Below, one piece after another: positions 61,615 through 64,000 of a DNA stretch of 64,000 nt. The stretch's first letter is position 1; each line of letters starts with the position of its first letter. The stretch lies in NCBI RefSeq assembly GCF_000259255.1, contig NC_017737.1, forward strand, positions 1,883,647 to 1,947,646. Direction: 5' to 3'. The notes below the pieces were generated by a model, which had not been told where the DNA came from, did not search any database, and saw nothing but the letters and a program-made list of their open reading frames with translations. Source of the stretch: Helicobacter cetorum MIT 00-7128 (GTDB lineage Bacteria > Campylobacterota > Campylobacteria > Campylobacterales > Helicobacteraceae). The position numbers and the translations under genes were made by a program.

Positions 61615-62403
61615 ATGCTACGCTCTCTCTATAGTGCCACTTCTGGAATGCTTGCCCAACAAACCCATATTGATACCACCTCCAATAATATTGCCAATGT
61701 CAATACCTCAGGCTTTAAAAAACAGCGAGCAGATTTTAATGACTTGTTTTATCAAGCCTTACAATACGCTGGCACTAATACTAGCAACACCACTTTATCG
61801 CCAAATGGTATGGAAGTAGGTTTAGGCGTGCGCCCTAGCGCAATCACTAAGATGTTCTCTCAAGGTAGCCCCAAAGAAACTGAAAATAACCTAGATATTG
61901 CTATTACAGGCAAAGGCTTTTTCCAAATCCAAATGCCAGATGGCACAATAGCTTACACTAGAAGTGGGAATTTCAAGCTAGATGACCAAGGCAATATTGT
62001 TACAAGCGAGGGTTATTTGCTAATCCCTCAAATCACACTACCTCAAGACACCACGCAAGTAAATATCGGTGTAGATGGCACAGTGAGTGTTACACAAGGC
62101 TTACAAACTAATTCTGCAGTTATTGGGCAAATCACACTAGCTAATTTTGTTAATCCGGCGGGACTTCACTCTATGGGGGATAATCTCTATGCGATTACCA
62201 ATGCAAGTGGCGATGCGATTGTAGGTGCGCCAGATTCTCAAGGTTTAGGGCGATTAAGACAAGGCTTTTTGGAGCTTAGCAATGTGAGATTAGTAGAAGA
62301 AATGACTGATTTAATCACTGCTCAAAGAGCTTATGAGGCCAATTCTAAAAGCATTCAAACCGCCGATGCTATGCTTCAAACGGTTAATTCACTTAAACGC
62401 TAA
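61615..62403 (+). CDS. flgG: Flagellar distal rod protein FlgG
   Basis: 262-residue axial protein of the flagellar rod, exported by the flagellar type III system. The N-terminal rod motif is LYSATSGMLAQQTHIDTTSNNIANVNTSGFK, and the C-terminal helix is LVEEMTDLITAQRAYEANSKS; both are required for axial coiled-coil packing. The central region has ENNLDIAITGKGFFQI typical of FlgG. AAGGGG precedes the ATG. It is monocistronic here, divergent from tlpB. Confidence 0.98.
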   Translation: MLRSLYSATSGMLAQQTHIDTTSNNIANVNTSGFKKQRADFNDLFYQALQYAGTNTSNTTLSPNGMEVGLGVRPSAITKMFSQGSPKETENNLDIAITGKGFFQIQMPDGTIAYTRSGNFKLDDQGNIVTSEGYLLIPQITLPQDTTQVNIGVDGTVSVTQGLQTNSAVIGQITLANFVNPAGLHSMGDNLYAITNASGDAIVGAPDSQGLGRLRQGFLELSNVRLVEEMTDLITAQRAYEANSKSIQTADAMLQTVNSLKR

Positions 62404-62418
62404 AAGCTTTTAGCTTTT
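62402..62418 (+). terminator. Short terminator of flgG
   Basis: AAAAGCT / AGCTTTT, 7-bp stem with TTT loop, overlapping the stop codon and running into a T tract. Confidence 0.5.
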
Positions 62419-62714
62419 TAGCCTACTTATCATAATTCTTTTTTAAATTCTCATAAACAACGCTTTAAAAACGCTTATTTTTATAAAATGAAACTAAATT
62501 TTTATGCGAGATTTCTCAATAAAAAGATACAACCAAAATATTCATCACACCTAGTTAAAAAGCTTAGGGGTTTTTATTTTTCAAAAACAAAAATACTTTT
62601 ATCCTTATGATTTTATCTCATAATATTAATATTTTTTAAGAATGCCAAAGAGATAAATAACTTGCAAGCACAACAGCTCATCATAAAATTTACCCCCTCC
62701 TTTTTCTTTAACCC
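62419..62714. other. Intergenic region after flgG
   Basis: About 300 bp of AT-rich DNA between flgG and a small minus-strand gene. No supportable frame, RNA gene or repeat. Confidence 0.4.
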
Positions 62715-62849
62715 TTACTTATCTTTATTGCCCTTATATTCAGAGTGATTAGGGTTAAGTTGGTTAGAGCGATTGTTGTGATTATGTTTATAATCCTTGT
62801 TGTTAGAATTTTTAACATCACTTCGTTGGTCGTTGCTTGTCCTACTCAT
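62715..62849 (-). CDS. 44-residue polar protein rich in Asn, Lys, His and Ser
   Basis: Frame from the ATG at 62847-62849 (MSRTSNDQRSDVKNSNN) to TAA at 62715, ending in YKGNKDK. Composition is extremely hydrophilic: Asn, Lys, Ser, His, Asp and Arg dominate, with YKHNHNNRSNQLN in the middle. A near-perfect Shine-Dalgarno (GAAAGGAG) lies 6 nt before the ATG, which is the main argument that it is translated. No membrane segment or signal peptide; probably disordered. It lies downstream of the YaaW-family gene but beyond a terminator. Function unknown. Confidence 0.6.
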   Translation of the reverse strand: MSRTSNDQRSDVKNSNNKDYKHNHNNRSNQLNPNHSEYKGNKDK

Positions 62850-62874
62850 TTTACTCTCCTTTCATCAAAATAAA

Positions 62875-62899
62875 AACTAGACGCTTTTAGCGTCTAGTT
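62875..62899 (-). terminator. Terminator downstream of the YaaW-family gene
   Basis: Perfect 11-bp stem AACTAGACGCT / AGCGTCTAGTT with a 3-nt loop; on the minus strand it is followed by TTTATTTT, so it ends transcription of the gene at 62952-63695. A T14 run lies between gene and hairpin (62912-62925). Confidence 0.75.
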
Positions 62900-62951
62900 C
62901 AGTGTATTGTATTTTTTTTTTTTTTGAAAAAGAGCTTAAAAAGGCTTTATT

Positions 62952-63695
62952 TTAGAGCAAATTCTTAACTGCATTAGTTTGTGCTTTTAATCGTAAAGTA
63001 GCAACTAAGATGCAAGCAGGTATGGTTACCCTATAGGCAGGTCCTGCAATATCAATAGCTGTCCATACGCCTGTAATTATCCAGCCAACAGGTCCGGTTA
63101 AAATGCTTAACCCTCTTGTAAGAGTGGCGTTAGCCCCCAAAGATAGTCCTCGTTGAAAAATGGCTTTCATCACCGCATTGGCAACAATCAAAGCTAATTG
63201 ATAGGATTTAAAGCCACCCATTTTGAATAAGGTCAAAGCAGCGGTGCTTAGGGCTTGTTTGCCTAATTTATTGGTGTTTTTCACTCCTAAATCATCGCAA
63301 AGCTCTCTAATCTCTTCATCGCTCATTTTTTCTAAGCTCTTTTGTAAAATGCTAGAAAGCATGTTTTCTTCAATGAGATTTGTATCAGATTTCTTATTAT
63401 AATTGACTTTTAATTTATCACAGACTTCGCATAGAATTTCTCTATATAAAACTCCTGTTCCTCTCAATGCGCTCACAAAACTATTAGCTCCATAATGTTG
63501 CAACTCTTCAGCGATTTTCTCTACATATTTAATGTAATCATTGCCATGCTTTTTGCATTCTTCTGACAAACTCAATCCCTCAGTAAGCCTTTTTTCTCCG
63601 TCCTTATCATAAACAAGCACCTCAAACAAATCTTTCAAATCATTAGAAGTTAATTCTCTTAAAAATTCCAAATCACTATCATACCTATATGCCAT
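62952..63695 (-). CDS. YaaW-family protein with DUF3944 N-terminus
   Basis: 247 residues. The first 40 residues ([20 protein letters not shown]) match the small DUF3944 domain that opens E. coli YaaW-like proteins. A helical middle contains [23 protein letters not shown]; the C-terminal 90 residues are hydrophobic with Gly-rich spans ([22 protein letters not shown] and [14 protein letters not shown]), suggesting membrane association. Function is unknown even in E. coli. GGGAG precedes the ATG. The upstream DNA holds a 19-copy heptamer array, which may control expression. Confidence 0.78.
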   Translation of the reverse strand: MAYRYDSDLEFLRELTSNDLKDLFEVLVYDKDGEKRLTEGLSLSEECKKHGNDYIKYVEKIAEELQHYGANSFVSALRGTGVLYREILCEVCDKLKVNYNKKSDTNLIEENMLSSILQKSLEKMSDEEIRELCDDLGVKNTNKLGKQALSTAALTLFKMGGFKSYQLALIVANAVMKAIFQRGLSLGANATLTRGLSILTGPVGWIITGVWTAIDIAGPAYRVTIPACILVATLRLKAQTNAVKNLL

Positions 63696-64000
63696 ACTAC
63701 TCCCTTTTAATTTTATTTCTAATCATTCGCTAAATAACTACCAAAACCGCAAAAATTGCTATCTCAAAATCAGATTAGCGATTAGCGATTAGCGATTAGC
63801 GATTAGCGATTAGCGATTAGCGATTAGCGATTAGCGATTAGCGATTAGCGATTAGCGATTAGCGATTAGCGATTAGCGATTAGCGATTAGCGATTAGCGA
63901 TTAGCGATTTTAGAACTATTTGCCTAAATTTCTGCTTAAATATCTACAGAAATTATGGGTTAAAATTGATTAGTTTTTGAAGTATTTTCTATAATTTATA
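63696..64000. other. Gene-free right end containing the heptamer array
   Basis: 305 bp: 77 bp of leader for the YaaW-family gene, the 137-bp repeat array, then 91 bp of AT-rich DNA to the window edge. A promoter for the gene may lie beside the array but no convincing -10 is seen. Confidence 0.5.
63773..63909. repeat. Heptanucleotide array, 19 copies of GATTAGC
   Basis: Nineteen perfect tandem copies (63773-63905) plus GATT. It lies 78 bp upstream of the YaaW-family start on the minus strand (unit GCTAATC). All units are identical, as expected for an actively sliding simple repeat. Because seven is not a multiple of three and the unit contains TAG (TAA on the other strand), it is not coding. 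Confidence 0.97.

Noticed and set aside
62912..62925. T14 run downstream of the YaaW-family gene as a phase switch
   Set aside because: It is 3' of the stop codon (A14 on the coding strand) and before the terminator, where length changes should not alter expression.
63773..63909. Heptamer array as a CRISPR array
   Set aside because: Units are only 7 bp, directly contiguous and without spacers; no cas genes are in the window.

Overview
The window is a low-GC (about one third G+C) stretch of an epsilonproteobacterial chromosome, most likely a gastric Helicobacter close to but not identical with H. pylori. Evidence: a single open frame joining RpoB and RpoC, the order tRNA cluster-tuf-rpmG-tRNA-Trp-secE-nusG-rplKAJL-rpoBC followed by a Wzk flippase, Hop/Hor-type outer membrane proteins, porGDAB, ccoNOQP with its epsilon-specific followers, lutABC, and a TlpB receptor whose urea-site residues can be lined up with H. 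pylori TlpB. A periplasmic nitrate reductase subunit gene (napB) argues against H. pylori itself; H. cetorum or a relative is my best guess (inference, not tested).

Layout. 1-11.9 kb: one long minus-strand transcription/translation operon, with a consensus promoter (TTGACA-N18-TATAAT) ahead of four tRNAs. 12-14.8 kb: wzk and a HAD hydrolase. 14.8-22.8 kb: accessory block with a metzincin-containing outer membrane protein, an AAA ATPase resembling PrrC/RloC anticodon nucleases, a DUF2130 coiled-coil protein, and a compact restriction-modification pair. 22.8-27.2 kb: uvrB, two small proteins and priA. 27.2-36.4 kb: napB, a zinc alcohol dehydrogenase, two outer membrane proteins (one behind an octamer-repeat promoter), the pyruvate:acceptor oxidoreductase operon porGDAB, and purB.

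36.4-44.0 kb is the most unusual part: seven closely packed minus-strand genes, in transcription order a TerB-like protein, a glycine-rich membrane protein, a small acidic helical protein, an HNH-like/membrane fusion, an LRAT/NlpC-P60-like protein, a CxxCxxCC cysteine-cluster protein and an OLD-family ATPase/TOPRIM nuclease. Two of the membrane proteins share a GGDVNxIH motif, and the first gene has an A13 tract in its probable promoter. I propose this as a possible uncharacterised defence or toxin-type system; that is inference.

44.2-57.2 kb is respiratory and lactate metabolism: ccoNOQP plus four small followers, a frameshifted DASS transporter gene, mutY, a lactate permease and lutABC, then bcp. 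57.9-64 kb holds an outer membrane protein, a GT2 glycosyltransferase behind tlpB, flgG, a tiny polar protein and a YaaW-family gene. A G11 run sits in the tlpB leader and 19 heptamer repeats sit upstream of the YaaW gene. Overall, conserved housekeeping operons are interspersed with accessory genes and with simple repeats at 5' ends of surface, chemotaxis and accessory genes, a pattern expected of phase variation.
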